From assembly GCF_019468465.1 (NCBI RefSeq), contig NZ_CP080519.1, forward strand, positions 8,425,001-8,489,000: a DNA stretch of 64,000 bases, written 5' to 3'. Under the pieces are notes generated by a model that saw only the letters and a program-made list of their open reading frames with translations, was not told the DNA's origin and ran no database searches. The stretch comes from Amycolatopsis sp. DSM 110486. GTDB taxonomy: Bacteria > Actinomycetota > Actinomycetes > Mycobacteriales > Pseudonocardiaceae. The translations under genes and the position numbers were made by a program. This document shows, in pieces, positions 18,452 through 27,925 of the stretch (positions are counted from its first letter, which is position 1; every line of letters starts with the position of its first letter).

Positions 18452-19213
18452 ATGTCACACATAGTTGGATCGGTGGAGAAGACGCCACGGGACTGGTTGC
18501 GGCGGGCGTCGCGTACGTTCGTCAGCCTTGCCGACACCCTTGCGGACGGTTTTGACGTTGCCGATTTTTTGCAGATGCTCGCGGAGCGGTGTGTCGATCT
18601 GCTTGGTGTGTCGGCGGTGGGGGTGATGCTGCTCGACGCCGACGGGCACTTGCAGGTGGTGGCCTCCTCTTCTCGGCGGCGCGCGCTGCCGGAGCTCTTC
18701 GCCGCGCAGACCGTCGCCGGTCCGTGTTTCGACTGTGTGGACAGCGGGTCGCCGGTGCGGTGCGCGGACATTTCGGCTGAGGCAGACCGCTGGCCGCAGT
18801 TCACCGCGGCCGCGGCACAGTGCGGGTTGCGCGCAGAACAGGCCCTGCCGATGCGGCTACGGGACCAGGTCGTCGGGGTTCTGGCCCTGTTGAGCACCGA
18901 ACCCGGCGACGCGGCCCGCGATGACATCGAACTCGGACAATCGCTGGCCGACGTTGCCACCATCGGGCTTTTGCAGCATTGGACCATCGAACGTGCCAAC
19001 CGACTCACCGGACAGTTGCAGACCGCGCTGACCAGCCGCGTGGTGATCGAACAGGCAAAAGGGGTTCTCGCCACGTACGGCGCGGTCTCGATGGATGAGG
19101 CGTTCAGGCGGTTACGCGGCTATGCCCGCGCCCGCCAGCTGCGCTTGGCCGACCTTTCCCGCGCTGTCGCCGGCGGCGCCGCCGATCTGGCCTCGATCTT
19201 GGCTCACTCATAA
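18452..19213 (+). CDS. GAF-ANTAR regulatory protein
   Basis: I take ATG 18,452 as the start; in-frame TTG 18,392 would add 20 residues. The 253-residue product has a GAF sensory domain ('LAERCVDLLGVSAVGVMLLD', 'VVGVLALLSTEPGDA') and a C-terminal ANTAR domain ('SRVVIEQAKGVLATYGAVSM', 'EAFRRLRGYARARQ'). ANTAR domains bind paired-hexaloop RNAs to control transcription termination, and GAF domains sense small ligands. This architecture is common and multicopy in actinobacteria. It is likely cytoplasmic and acts on distant transcripts, since no ANTAR-type RNA is evident here. Confidence 0.9.
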   Translation: MSHIVGSVEKTPRDWLRRASRTFVSLADTLADGFDVADFLQMLAERCVDLLGVSAVGVMLLDADGHLQVVASSSRRRALPELFAAQTVAGPCFDCVDSGSPVRCADISAEADRWPQFTAAAAQCGLRAEQALPMRLRDQVVGVLALLSTEPGDAARDDIELGQSLADVATIGLLQHWTIERANRLTGQLQTALTSRVVIEQAKGVLATYGAVSMDEAFRRLRGYARARQLRLADLSRAVAGGAADLASILAHS

Positions 19214-20079
19214 CACTGATAAGGCCGGTCGATATGCCCGCGACTGATATTGGTGATCATCGTGAACCTGACTTTCAGGGTGGTGGCCGCGCGGATTCGA
19301 ACCGACCGTCGTCGACCTGGACGCGTCCGGTCTGTCGATGACCCAGTTCGTCTTCGAAGGTGGTTTCCGATGAAGATCAATCGAATCAACCCCTGCATCA
19401 GCGCCCTCGACGACCAGCTCGACCTGTGTGTGGGTTCGAGTACCTGCAGGTCAACGCCGCCCGTCCTGCACGCCGACGAGCCGGACCCGCGATGACCCAG
19501 CAGTGGAAGCATCGCGACGCCGCAACCTAAGAGAAGCACGAGGTGATCATGGCTCTGGCTTGTCCGTTGGCGTGTGGGTCCGCTCGAGTCGGGCTGGTTT
19601 TGCACTTCATCGGTGAGGGCTGATTTGAAGTCTGGTTGTGCACCGTCGCGGACCTGCTCGTACGGGATCCACTCGGTCTGGAACGCGTGCGTCCCGGAGG
19701 CGCGCACGAGAGTGTCATAGCCGGTGGGCACGGCGGAGCACGGCGGAGCACGGCGGAGCACGGCGGAGCACGGCAAAGTTTACGAGGCAGCCGAGAAGGG
19801 GGTTGCTGGACGACGGGAAGCAGGTGTGCGGGCAACCAGGGTGTACTACCGGAGAAGTCAGCCGCGGGAGCGGAGTCGGTGAAGAATTTTCGCCAGGAGG
19901 CCCGGTGCGCGGAAGCGGTGGCACTCGTCAGGCGCACAGAGTGCACATTCGGTCCCGCCGCGAAGATGGGTGTGCGCATCGCGATGGTGACCGCAACGGC
20001 ACTGGTCGCGCCCTTCTGTGGGGATACTGATGGCGACCCTCCAGCAAGCCCGGGTTGGCCACAAGCATAGCCCATTCGT
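19214..20079. other. 866-bp region of degenerate sequence
   Basis: No gene here is supportable. One minus-strand stretch near 19,575-19,730 reads 'GTHAFQTEWIPYEQVRDGA', which could be the tail of a decayed gene I do not recognise. A short plus-strand stretch near 19,300-19,370 ends 'GLSMTQFVFEGGFR'. The only firm feature is a 10-bp tandem repeat at 19,727-19,775. Confidence 0.45.
19727..19775 (+). repeat. 10-bp tandem repeat (GGAGCACGGC)n
   Basis: Four exact head-to-tail copies of CGGCGGAGCA begin at 19,731 and are flanked by partial units (GGCA before, CGGCAAAG after). The unit length is not a multiple of three, and no credible gene covers it, so it is a non-coding tandem array. Copy number may vary between strains by slippage. 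Confidence 0.9.
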
Positions 20080-20298
20080 TCACAGCACCGTGTTGACGAC
20101 GCGGAACACGACCGCGGCGATGACGAGCGCGGTGACGACCACACCGGCCTGGTCGAGCCGCCGCACGAGGGGCGTTCGTGCGTGTGGCCTGCCGTGCCTT
20201 CCTGCGGCCCGTTCCGTCAGCACCGTGCGCGCGAAGATGATCGCACTGAATGCGACTGCCAGCGCAATGGTGGGGAGCACCAGCAACGCGTCGTTCAT
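20080..20298 (-). CDS. Small membrane protein, last gene of the envelope-glycan operon
   Basis: The 72-residue protein has two hydrophobic segments ('LLVLPTIALAVAFSAIIFA' and 'VVVTALVIAAVVFRVVNTVL'). They are separated by a basic loop rich in Arg and His. Its ATG overlaps the stop of the large GT-C-like gene as ATGA, so it is translationally coupled. Function is unknown; it may be a small partner of that membrane enzyme. No family is recognised. Confidence 0.7.
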   Translation of the reverse strand: MNDALLVLPTIALAVAFSAIIFARTVLTERAAGRHGRPHARTPLVRRLDQAGVVVTALVIAAVVFRVVNTVL

Positions 20299-22145
20299 CG
20301 TCCCCCTCCTCCGCCGGTGCGCGCCAGCAGCCGGCTGCCACCTTCGTCGAATGTCACGCGGTATTTCCCAGAGTGGACGAGGTCCGCGACGAGGCGGTCG
20401 GTCCAGCCGGCCCGGAGCCCGTAGTAGATCTGCCCGTAGTTGTCCTGCGAGGGAATGACCACCAGGTAGTCCGGCGCGGTTTCCAGTACGCAGTCGGTCA
20501 CCTGGATGTAGCGCGGGCAGGTGTCTTCGATCGAGGTCTGCGACACCACCCCGATCTTGTCGAAGCCCAGCGGTGTGGCGTCGGCGCTGAGCCCGCTGAT
20601 CGTCTGGCCGGGCCTGGCCAGCCGGTAGGCCTCCGCCACCGTGGCGACGTCACTGCGGGTGTAGCTGAGGTAGGCGTCGCCGCCGCCTCGGGCAGTGATC
20701 GTCGCCACGCCCAGCAACGTCAGCACGAGCCCGACGACCACGGGCCCGGCCTGGGGGAACCGGTGCGTCACTCGCGTCGTCGTGGCCAGCGCTCCCGGGG
20801 CAGCGCGCACGCCGAGCGCCGCGTCGAGCCCACCCGCGGCGAGCAGGGCGGCGAACGGCAGTGCGAACAGGTAGCAGCGGACGAAGACCTCGCCGCCGTA
20901 GGACTGGAGCACGGCCATCGCCAGGGGAGCGGCCGCGAGCGCCACCAGGGGCAGAGAGTGCAGGCCTCGGCGGTGCCGCACCCACCAGCCGCCCAGCGCC
21001 AAAGCGCCGACGGCCCCGGTCAGCGCCACGCGGACGACCAGGATGGCCGTGCGTCCCGCGTCGCCGGTGAACCGGCCGGTGATGCCCTGGTCCACCGAGG
21101 AAGTCACGTGCCCGACGTCGCCGATCACCATGTGCAGCTGGCCCTGCCAGAAATCCTTGGCGCCCAGGGAGAACCACACCAGCGCGGGTACCAGGACCAG
21201 CCACGGCAGCCAGCCCGGCCAGAGCCGCCGGGTCAGCGCCATGACGAGGAGTAGCCCCGCCAGCACGAAAGGCGTCAGCTGGTGCGTGGGCGCGAGCGCC
21301 AGGGCGAAGATTAGGATCAGCCCGTGTACGGCCAAGCGTTCGCGCGGCAGGTTCGCCGGCGGAAGGCGGCCGCCCGGGCGGGACCGCACCGAATGGGCAA
21401 GGCCCGGGCGCACCAGGTACCGGACGGTCAGCGCCAGCGCGGCGAGCATGATCAGGTAGCCGGCAGCCTGAGGCGACAGGTAGTCCTGCTCCGTCCACTC
21501 GGCCAGCAGGAAGATCCAGGTCGCGAGCCACCCGGCGCGCCCGTTGCCGAAGACCGCGGCGGCGAGTGCGCGCATCCCGAGCACCGCGGCACCGGCGAAG
21601 AACGTCGGCGCCCACTGCAGGAGCGGGGACGCGTCCGGTTGGCCGCTCGCCTTGGTCAGGAACGCGATCAAGGAGAAGAATCCTGGCCACGAGAACCGCG
21701 CGTCGTAGCCCTGCAGCGCGTGCCCGTTCTCGGCAATGTAGCGCGCGAAACCGGTGTGCAGCCAGGACACCGTCAGCCGGGCCGTTTGTTCGGTCGCCGG
21801 CTGCAGGCCGTAGACGAGCACTACGCCCAGCGTGGTGACGCACGCCAGCACCCGCGGTCGCGGACGCCGCCGGACCAGTTCGAGCACCACCGCGGCGACG
21901 AGTACGGGGTAGGACGCCAGCAGCACCGGTGACAGAGCGGTGATCAAACCGAGGCTGCCGAGCTGTGTCGGCAGTACCGGATGCAGCCCCAGCAGCCACA
22001 GCAGGGCGGCGAGGAGGGCGAGTAGGGGGCTCAGCGCGTCGCGCCACTGCCACTCGGGGCTGTCTGGGACGGAATCGTGCGTCAGCGTTTCGAGGTCGGC
22101 TCTGGACCGCCGGAACCCCGGAAGCGCCAGGGCGAGTCTCGTCAC
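20295..22145 (-). CDS. Polytopic membrane protein, GT-C glycosyltransferase-like
   Basis: GTG 22,145 overlaps the preceding stop as GTGA. The frame is open further upstream, but that sequence belongs to other genes. The 616 residues contain at least ten hydrophobic segments. An extracytoplasmic-looking first loop is 'ENGHALQGYDARFSWPGFF', and a soluble C-terminal domain of about 130 residues starts near 'SYTRSDVATVAEAYRLARP'. Length, topology and the first-loop Asp are reminiscent of GT-C enzymes, which use lipid-linked sugars at the outer membrane face. It would suit polymerisation or transfer in this locus. No signature proves it. Confidence 0.7.
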   Translation of the reverse strand: MTRLALALPGFRRSRADLETLTHDSVPDSPEWQWRDALSPLLALLAALLWLLGLHPVLPTQLGSLGLITALSPVLLASYPVLVAAVVLELVRRRPRPRVLACVTTLGVVLVYGLQPATEQTARLTVSWLHTGFARYIAENGHALQGYDARFSWPGFFSLIAFLTKASGQPDASPLLQWAPTFFAGAAVLGMRALAAAVFGNGRAGWLATWIFLLAEWTEQDYLSPQAAGYLIMLAALALTVRYLVRPGLAHSVRSRPGGRLPPANLPRERLAVHGLILIFALALAPTHQLTPFVLAGLLLVMALTRRLWPGWLPWLVLVPALVWFSLGAKDFWQGQLHMVIGDVGHVTSSVDQGITGRFTGDAGRTAILVVRVALTGAVGALALGGWWVRHRRGLHSLPLVALAAAPLAMAVLQSYGGEVFVRCYLFALPFAALLAAGGLDAALGVRAAPGALATTTRVTHRFPQAGPVVVGLVLTLLGVATITARGGGDAYLSYTRSDVATVAEAYRLARPGQTISGLSADATPLGFDKIGVVSQTSIEDTCPRYIQVTDCVLETAPDYLVVIPSQDNYGQIYYGLRAGWTDRLVADLVHSGKYRVTFDEGGSRLLARTGGGGGR

Positions 22146-22495
22146 CGCGCCGCCCCTGCGGTACGGGGCGCGAAGAGCGGCCACAGCAGCGCCAAGAACG
22201 TGGCGACCGCGACCACGACGAACCCCACCGTCGGGTGCCACCAGTTCGTCGAGACCATGACCTGCGCGAGCAGCAATGTCCCCGACACGCCGATCGCAAT
22301 CGCGGTGATCCACTCCAGGGCGCGGGTGGCGAGCCGCACGTGGACGGCCACCGCCCACCCCGGTGCCAGGAGCACGAACGCGACGTCCAGGTAAAGCCGC
22401 ACTTCGCTGGTCACCTCGAAGGCAGCCAGCAGCAGGACGGCCGTGGTCAGGACGAGCAGGACCGCGGCCACCGCTCGCCGCTCGTTCAGGGGCAT
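22142..22495 (-). CDS. Four-helix membrane protein
   Basis: The start is ATG 22,495 ('MPLNERRAVAAVLLVLTTAV'), 10 bp inside the preceding gene; ATG 22,522 is an in-frame alternative. About 117 residues form four transmembrane helices with short loops, for example 'LYLDVAFVLLAPGWAVAVHV' and 'TVGFVVVAVATFLALLWPLF'. It is coupled to the GT-C-like gene downstream by a 4-bp overlap. I do not recognise the family. It could be a small accessory subunit of the adjacent membrane enzyme. Confidence 0.65.
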   Translation of the reverse strand: MPLNERRAVAAVLLVLTTAVLLLAAFEVTSEVRLYLDVAFVLLAPGWAVAVHVRLATRALEWITAIAIGVSGTLLLAQVMVSTNWWHPTVGFVVVAVATFLALLWPLFAPRTAGAAR

Positions 22496-24666
22496 CGCGA
22501 CCACCTGGACCGCCCGCGCCATGCGCTGCGCGCGAGTGCCGCCGGCCCCGAGGCCAGGCCGGTGAGCTGCTCCAGCAGCAGCCGTGCGCCCGGTCCGGCC
22601 GAGCCGCCGTCCCGTGGCGAGGATCGCGCGAGCAGGATCCGGCGGACACTGCTGGGCACCACCGCGGCGATCGCCCCGGCGTCCCCAGGCCGGTGCAGCA
22701 GGTGGCGGACGAACATCGCCGACAACCCGATGCTGTAGGCGTGCAAGCGATCGCGCAGCTCAGCCCATTCCGCGCCGTGCTCGTGCCACGCCACTGCGTG
22801 CGGCGTATAGACGATGGAGCCACCGGCGCGCGCGAGCCGCAGGAACAGTTCGAGGTCCTCGCCGGCGCGGGTGGGAGTACCCGGGCCGAGCAGTGGATCG
22901 AACCCGCCGAGGCCGGCCAAGGTGGAACGGCGCCAGAGCGCGCAGCCGCCGGGACCGAACTGCCCGGGGGTGAACGGGTTCTGCGAGCTGCCGCCCGAGA
23001 GGCCCGGACCGAACACCTGGCGGTGCGCGCCTCGGCCGAAACCCTTCAGCTGCTCGAACTTCCGCTGGGCGGGAGTGTCCAGCGAGGTCGGCAGAACCAG
23101 GCTGGTCGCGCAGTCGACGGCCTCGTCGGCGAGTTCGGCCACCAGGTTCGCGAGCCACCACCGGTCGACCTCGATGTCGTCGTCGACGAAGGCGACCAGC
23201 GGCCCGCTCGCCTCGGCCAGGCCGGTGTTGCGGGCTCGGCTGACACCGGGCTGGGCTTCGGCGAGGTACCGGGTCCGCGGGTCGCTCGAGGCGAGTTCGA
23301 CCAGCGCGGCGGCTTCGGCCGCGTGCGGCCGGTTGTCGACCAGCAGAACTTCCAGGTCCGGGTAGTCGGTCGCCAGCAACGATTTCACGCATCGGCGGAC
23401 CGTGTCGGCGCGGTCGGCCGTCGGTACTACGACGCTCACCTTCGGGGTCCACGCGCCCGGTTCGGGCCGTGTCGGCGGAGCGGCGAGGCGAAGGTCCCTG
23501 GAGTTCATGCGCGTACCGGTGACGGGCAACCGGAGCAGGTCCAACGTCCAGCGCCCGTCACGCACGAGCACCTGCGCGTCGCGGTAGACGGTCCCGGGGT
23601 CCGCGGGAACCGGCAGTGTCGTCGTCCCGTGGCGGATGTCGAGTTCGGTGACCGCCGTCGCGGGCGCGGTGACGGCGGCCTCGGCGGCAGGCGCCGTACC
23701 GCGTCGTCGCCGGGCCGACTCGCGCAGGTAGCCGCCGGCCGTGGCCAGGAGGGCGGTGGCGATCGCGATGATCGCCTTGCCCGCGTTCGCCGGTCGCCCT
23801 CGTGCGGCCTGGACCAGCTCGTGTCCCACGGAGGCCGGGAGCACGCGCGCGACATAGCGGCGCTCGACGGCGAGCGCGGGTCCGGTACCGGCCAGCCGGC
23901 TCACTGCGGCTTTGGAGACTCCTTCGGACCAGCTGCGGCGGCGCAGGTAAGACCAGGTCAGCCGGTCCACGCTGACGTGGTGGGTCACGGTCGCGCGCGG
24001 TTCGAATAGGATGCGCGCCCGCGGCAACTGCCGGCGGGCGCGGATGCACAACTCGGTTTCCTCGCACCCGAGGGGAAGCGCACCCACCCGGCCCACCCGG
24101 GTGGAGAAACCGCCGATCACCTCGAACACGGTGCGGCGAAAGGACATGGTGCAGCCCATGACATTGCGCACCTCCGCGAGTGCGGTGGGCAAGCCGGTGT
24201 AGGTGCACCCCACCACCCAGTCCAGCACCCCGGTGGACGGCAGCCAGCCGGGACGGCCGGACCCGGCCGGCCACTGTGGACGAGCCGCACCACCCACGGC
24301 GACGACATCCGGATCCGCGTAGGACGCCAGCAGGTGCGCCAGCCAGCCGGGCAGGGCCGCGGCGTCGTCGTCGAGGAACGCGACGACGTCTCCGACGCTG
24401 TGGTCGATCCCGGTGTTGCGGGCACCGGACAGGCCGCGCGGGCCTTCGTTGTCGAGAACTCTGATTCCGGACAGTTCGGCGCGGGCGCGGCGCGCGAGCT
24501 CCGGGTTGTGGTCGACCACCAGCAGCACCTCCAGCGGAGCCGGGGTTTGCGCGGCGGCTGAGGCAAGCGCGGCGCGGATCGTGTGCCACCGCGCGGTCGT
24601 GTAAGCGCAGACGACGACCGATGCCGCAGGTGCGCGCTCGCGGTCTTCCCCCGACAAGGCCATCAC
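22486..24666 (-). CDS. Double GT2-family glycosyltransferase
   Basis: The 726 residues hold two GT-A domains. The N-terminal one has 'ASVVVCAYTTARWHTIRAAL' and a DDD motif in 'VVAFLDDDAAALPGWLAH'. The C-terminal one has 'VSVVVPTADRADTVRRCVKS' and 'PLVAFVDDDIEVDRWWLANL'. Each also has a plausible acceptor-site region ('GCEETELCIRARRQ', 'RAGEDLELFLRLARAG'). Both look competent, so the protein may add two sugars in turn. A weak hydrophobic stretch near residues 295-315 may touch the membrane. The start overlaps the preceding GT2 stop as ATGA. Nucleotide-sugar donors are unknown. Confidence 0.88.
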   Translation of the reverse strand: MMALSGEDRERAPAASVVVCAYTTARWHTIRAALASAAAQTPAPLEVLLVVDHNPELARRARAELSGIRVLDNEGPRGLSGARNTGIDHSVGDVVAFLDDDAAALPGWLAHLLASYADPDVVAVGGAARPQWPAGSGRPGWLPSTGVLDWVVGCTYTGLPTALAEVRNVMGCTMSFRRTVFEVIGGFSTRVGRVGALPLGCEETELCIRARRQLPRARILFEPRATVTHHVSVDRLTWSYLRRRSWSEGVSKAAVSRLAGTGPALAVERRYVARVLPASVGHELVQAARGRPANAGKAIIAIATALLATAGGYLRESARRRRGTAPAAEAAVTAPATAVTELDIRHGTTTLPVPADPGTVYRDAQVLVRDGRWTLDLLRLPVTGTRMNSRDLRLAAPPTRPEPGAWTPKVSVVVPTADRADTVRRCVKSLLATDYPDLEVLLVDNRPHAAEAAALVELASSDPRTRYLAEAQPGVSRARNTGLAEASGPLVAFVDDDIEVDRWWLANLVAELADEAVDCATSLVLPTSLDTPAQRKFEQLKGFGRGAHRQVFGPGLSGGSSQNPFTPGQFGPGGCALWRRSTLAGLGGFDPLLGPGTPTRAGEDLELFLRLARAGGSIVYTPHAVAWHEHGAEWAELRDRLHAYSIGLSAMFVRHLLHRPGDAGAIAAVVPSSVRRILLARSSPRDGGSAGPGARLLLEQLTGLASGPAALARSAWRGRSRWSRCP

Positions 24667-25445
24667 GCGATCTCCTGTGCGGTCACGTCGCCGGTACCGG
24701 AGAGGCCCGATTCCTTCCGAGCCCGATACCGCCGGTGTTCCGCGAAGATGGTGCGAAGGATCCGGACGCCGTCGGTAAACGTACGCAGGTTGGTCTCGCC
24801 GAAGATGCGGTTCCGTTCGTAGCTGGGAACCTCGGCGACCTTGAGCCCCGCTGCGACCACTCGGCAGTTCAGCACGGTCTCGATCTCGAAACCGTCACCC
24901 CAGAAGCCTCCCGAAGCGAGGGCGGGCACGGCGGTCGGGGGCAACTTGAGCTGGGGCACGATGTCTCGCCAGAACGCGTTGTAGCCGTAACAGAGATCGG
25001 TGAAGCTCGTGTGGTACAGAATATTGGTCAACCCGTTCAGCGCGGCGTTACCGGCTCGGCGCAACGCGGTGATGTCGTCGCTGCCGCCGTGCCGGTGGAA
25101 CCGGGTCCCCTTCGCGAAGTCGGCGCCCCGAACCAAGGTCTCCACGAAGGCGGGGATCTCCGCCGGATCGGCTGACCCGTCGGCGTCGAACATCACGATG
25201 ATGTCCCCGCAGGCGGCCTCGAAACCACACGCCAGTGCGTTTCCTTTCCCGCGCCGCGTCTGCGTCAGCGTCACGATCGAGGGCAGCACCTTGCGCGCGA
25301 CCTCGACGGTCTGGTCCACCGAATGCCCGTCCACCAGCACAACCTCGTCGACTTCGGGCAGTTCCGGAAGGATCACTTCCAGATTGCGTGCCTCGTTGCG
25401 CGCCGGAATCACAATGCTGATCTTCGGATTCGCGCACCGTTCCAT
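24663..25445 (-). CDS. GT2-family glycosyltransferase (DPM/DPG synthase-like)
   Basis: I start at ATG 25,445, with GAGGGGCG eight bases upstream, rather than at 25,484. The 260-residue protein has 'ISIVIPARNEARNLEVILPE', 'DEVVLVDGHSVDQTVEVAR' and the metal-binding 'DIIVMFDADGSADPAEIPAF' (DAD). The pattern is close to polyprenyl-phosphate-sugar synthases. 'TDLCYGYNAFWRDIV' is a typical acceptor-loop motif of this clade. It probably makes a lipid-phosphate sugar or starts a lipid-linked glycan at the inner membrane face. It is the first gene after a 390-bp gap and may have its own promoter. Confidence 0.88.
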   Translation of the reverse strand: MERCANPKISIVIPARNEARNLEVILPELPEVDEVVLVDGHSVDQTVEVARKVLPSIVTLTQTRRGKGNALACGFEAACGDIIVMFDADGSADPAEIPAFVETLVRGADFAKGTRFHRHGGSDDITALRRAGNAALNGLTNILYHTSFTDLCYGYNAFWRDIVPQLKLPPTAVPALASGGFWGDGFEIETVLNCRVVAAGLKVAEVPSYERNRIFGETNLRTFTDGVRILRTIFAEHRRYRARKESGLSGTGDVTAQEIA

Positions 25446-25835
25446 CGAACGCCCCTCTTCCCGATTCATTCGGCGCTGATCCATTGCGTTAAGTTACCCC
25501 AGATTTAAGGTGATATACGGGTGTCGTACACCGATTGGTGACCGTTACGGTGAAAAAGAAATGGCGGCCGGGAGTGGTAACGATTCACGGGAAGCGCGAG
25601 TGGCTCATGCGACGATCACGGTGCCCTGGCGGGCACGAGGGCTGCGCAGGTCAGGTCGCATATTTCGGAGTCCTGCTCGAAGTTTGTATTGGAGGCAATC
25701 CCAGACCGTGCGCTCGTGGCCACACGCCGTACGGGCAAACGATGCTCATATGCCCGAATCGTCAAGGCTTGAATGTTATGCGGCCGTAACCTCGAGCCTG
25801 GCAATTTTTCAACCTCGTGCGCCGGCCGTGGGCGA
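25446..25835. other. Intergenic gap within the glycan locus
   Basis: This 390-bp region separates the glycosidase-like gene from the GT2 gene. It is distinctly lower in GC than the flanking genes around 25,490-25,560 and 25,670-25,790. I see no coding signal. It probably contains a promoter for the GT2 sub-operon, reading leftward. No clear terminator hairpin was found. Confidence 0.5.
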
Positions 25836-27110
25836 TCAGCGGCGAGGAGTGATCAGCATTCCATATGCCGGCAAGGGTGCGCTTTGTCCCGGTGGGATCA
25901 ATTCGCCGGCGGTGAGGTTGACGGTGAGCACTTCCCGGTCCGCGATGATCTTCAGAACCGTGCCGGCCGGCGAATAGTCGATCGTCGTCCGGGTGTCTAC
26001 ATTGGCCGCGAGCCAGGTCCAGGCCACCGAGAGGGGCAGCAGCGCGGCATCGGAGTTCGCCGTGGGCGTCGTCCACAATGCCGCGCTGGGCACGTCGGCC
26101 GAAGCCTGTGGCTGCCACAGCAGCAGCCGGGCGGCCCCACCGCGCAGCGCCTGGGCGACCGCGGCCACGCTCAATGCGGCCGGCGCAGGGCTTTCCTGTG
26201 ACCACTGCGGACCGCCGGGCTGCGTGGGGTAGAACTCCGCCCACCACACCGGAAGGCCGACTCGGACTCGAAGCCACCTGCTGACCGTGCCGAACATCGC
26301 CGTAGCGCGGAACGCGTCGGTGGTGAGGCCGGCGTCCCGGGTGCCGCTCGACCCGTCCACGACGAGGAAATCCGCGCCGTGCTTGTGCGCGTTCCAGTAA
26401 TCGATCACGTCGAGCGCGCGTTGGTCGACCACGCCCCACGGACCGGACAGAGCCGAGGGCGCCGAGGTTCCCGCCGCCGACCAGGTGTCGAGAACCACGT
26501 ACGGTCCACCGACCAGTGCATCCGGGCGCACCTTCTTCACGGCGTCGTAGATCATGTTGTAGATCTCGGTGTACGCCTCGTAGTCCCAGCGGTTCGCGGC
26601 CTCGTCGTACAGGCCTTTCAGCTCGCTCCAGACCTGGAAGTACCGCACCTGCGGGTAGCGCGCCGCCGCGGTGGCGGCGAGTGCTGCGAAGTCCCCGTAG
26701 TGCGCACGGGTGGGTGCGGTGTTCAGCCGGCTCCAGTCGGTGGTGCCGGCTGAACCGCCCTTCATCCAGTCCGGCGCGCCGGCGAGGGTGAGAACGGGTA
26801 CGCCGCGGGTTTGCTTGATCAGGTTCATCCGCTGGTCCAAGGAGGTCCAGTCGAACACCCCTGGCGAGGGTTCGGGGTTGTCCGCACCCCAGCCCATCAG
26901 GTATTGGTTCTGGAGCATCGGGTGGCGGGCGAGGGTCGTGGTCGCGGCGATCACTTGGCCCGCGGGGTAGTCGTCCGCGCTGTCCTGGGTGTGGGTCACT
27001 CCCACGACGGGTTCCGGCGCCGGGATTCCAGTGCTCGAAGTGGGGGAGCAGCCGGTGAGCGCCGCGGCGAGCAGAACCGCGACCACGCCGGCGATCCGGG
27101 CGCGGTTCAT
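25836..27110 (-). CDS. Lipoprotein with glycoside-hydrolase-like TIM barrel
   Basis: ATG 27,110 overlaps the deacetylase stop as ATGA. The 424-residue protein has a lipoprotein signal ('LLAAALTGC', Cys21). The body resembles GH39/clan-A barrels: 'VPVLTLAGAPDWMKGG', a candidate acid/base Glu in 'YFQVWSELKGLYDEA' and a candidate nucleophile Glu in 'LPVWWAEFYPTQPGG'. A C-terminal beta domain follows. It is predicted to sit on the outer membrane face and trim or hydrolyse the glycan made by this locus. In the usual clan-A motif the acid/base Glu follows Asn; here it follows Ser, so activity is not certain. Confidence 0.78.
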   Translation of the reverse strand: MNRARIAGVVAVLLAAALTGCSPTSSTGIPAPEPVVGVTHTQDSADDYPAGQVIAATTTLARHPMLQNQYLMGWGADNPEPSPGVFDWTSLDQRMNLIKQTRGVPVLTLAGAPDWMKGGSAGTTDWSRLNTAPTRAHYGDFAALAATAAARYPQVRYFQVWSELKGLYDEAANRWDYEAYTEIYNMIYDAVKKVRPDALVGGPYVVLDTWSAAGTSAPSALSGPWGVVDQRALDVIDYWNAHKHGADFLVVDGSSGTRDAGLTTDAFRATAMFGTVSRWLRVRVGLPVWWAEFYPTQPGGPQWSQESPAPAALSVAAVAQALRGGAARLLLWQPQASADVPSAALWTTPTANSDAALLPLSVAWTWLAANVDTRTTIDYSPAGTVLKIIADREVLTVNLTAGELIPPGQSAPLPAYGMLITPRR

Positions 27111-27925
27111 CGGAGGAACCACGGCGCGGTCCGGGCTTCGCCCGTGGCCAGGGCATCGGACAGGGAGCGTCCGCGAAGCCCGCGTTCGCCGAGTCCGGTC
27201 AACACGCGCCCGACCAGGTCACCGCGATCGAACGCGGGCCGCGGACCGTCGTCTGCACCGTCTTCCGGCCCGGCGTGCCCGTCGTGGGCCAGGAGTACCG
27301 CACCGGGTCCGAGCCCGCGCAACGCCTGGGTGGCGAGGAGTTCGGGCGGCTGGTCGAGCCAGTCCCAGGCGCAGGGTCCCCAGAGGACGGACGTGAGTCC
27401 CTGCCTGCGGGCTGCGCGCCAGACCGCGGGCGTCTGCGCACCGTAGGGAGGCCGGAACCATCGGACCGGGGTGCCGAGGAGGTCCTCGAGCTCGGCCGTG
27501 GCGGAGGCGAGCAGCGTGCGCACGATGGCGGACGGGAGCCGCGACAGCCTCCGGTGGTCCATCCCGTGCAGGCCGATCTCGTGGCCGCCGGCCAGCACGT
27601 CGCGCACCAGGGAGCGGTGCCGCCGGGCGCGGTCGACGAGCACGAAGAACGTGGCCGTGGCGGCGTGGTCCGACAGCGCCGAGAGCACGCGGTCGGTCCC
27701 CCCGGGTTCGGGCCCGTCGTCGAACGTCAGGACGACCTCCGGTGCCTGCGTGCGGACGGCGATGACCGACCCGACGGGACGGGTCAGTGGCCCGGCGAGT
27801 TCGAGAGCGCGCCGGCGCGCCGCGGCGAGAGTGCCCCCGGCTTCGGGGATCGCCGGTGTCCGGTTCCGCTGTGGACGGTCGCGACGGTCGCCGCGCCTAT
27901 TCCCCGGGTCAGGGACGCCAGACAT
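27107..27925 (-). CDS. Polysaccharide deacetylase (NodB-homology, CE4)
   Basis: The 272-residue protein carries the CE4 motifs in order. MT1 is 'VVLTFDDGPEPGGTD' (both Asp), MT2 is 'GGHEIGLHGMDHRRLSRLP' (two metal His), and MT3 is 'RWFRPPYGAQTPAVW'. A late His is in 'AVLLAHDGHAG'. It removes N-acetyl groups from a glycan, probably outside or at the membrane, although no clear signal peptide is present. Its first bases overlap the phosphoesterase gene by 17 bp. Together with the glycosidase it points to modification of an amino-sugar-containing polymer. Confidence 0.9.
   Translation of the reverse strand: MSGVPDPGNRRGDRRDRPQRNRTPAIPEAGGTLAAARRRALELAGPLTRPVGSVIAVRTQAPEVVLTFDDGPEPGGTDRVLSALSDHAATATFFVLVDRARRHRSLVRDVLAGGHEIGLHGMDHRRLSRLPSAIVRTLLASATAELEDLLGTPVRWFRPPYGAQTPAVWRAARRQGLTSVLWGPCAWDWLDQPPELLATQALRGLGPGAVLLAHDGHAGPEDGADDGPRPAFDRGDLVGRVLTGLGERGLRGRSLSDALATGEARTAPWFLR

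Noticed and set aside
20295..22823. An 842-codon version of the GT-C-like gene
   Set aside because: The first 226 codons overlap two other genes in another frame and have no membrane or domain pattern; GTG 22,145 with a GTGA overlap is a better start.
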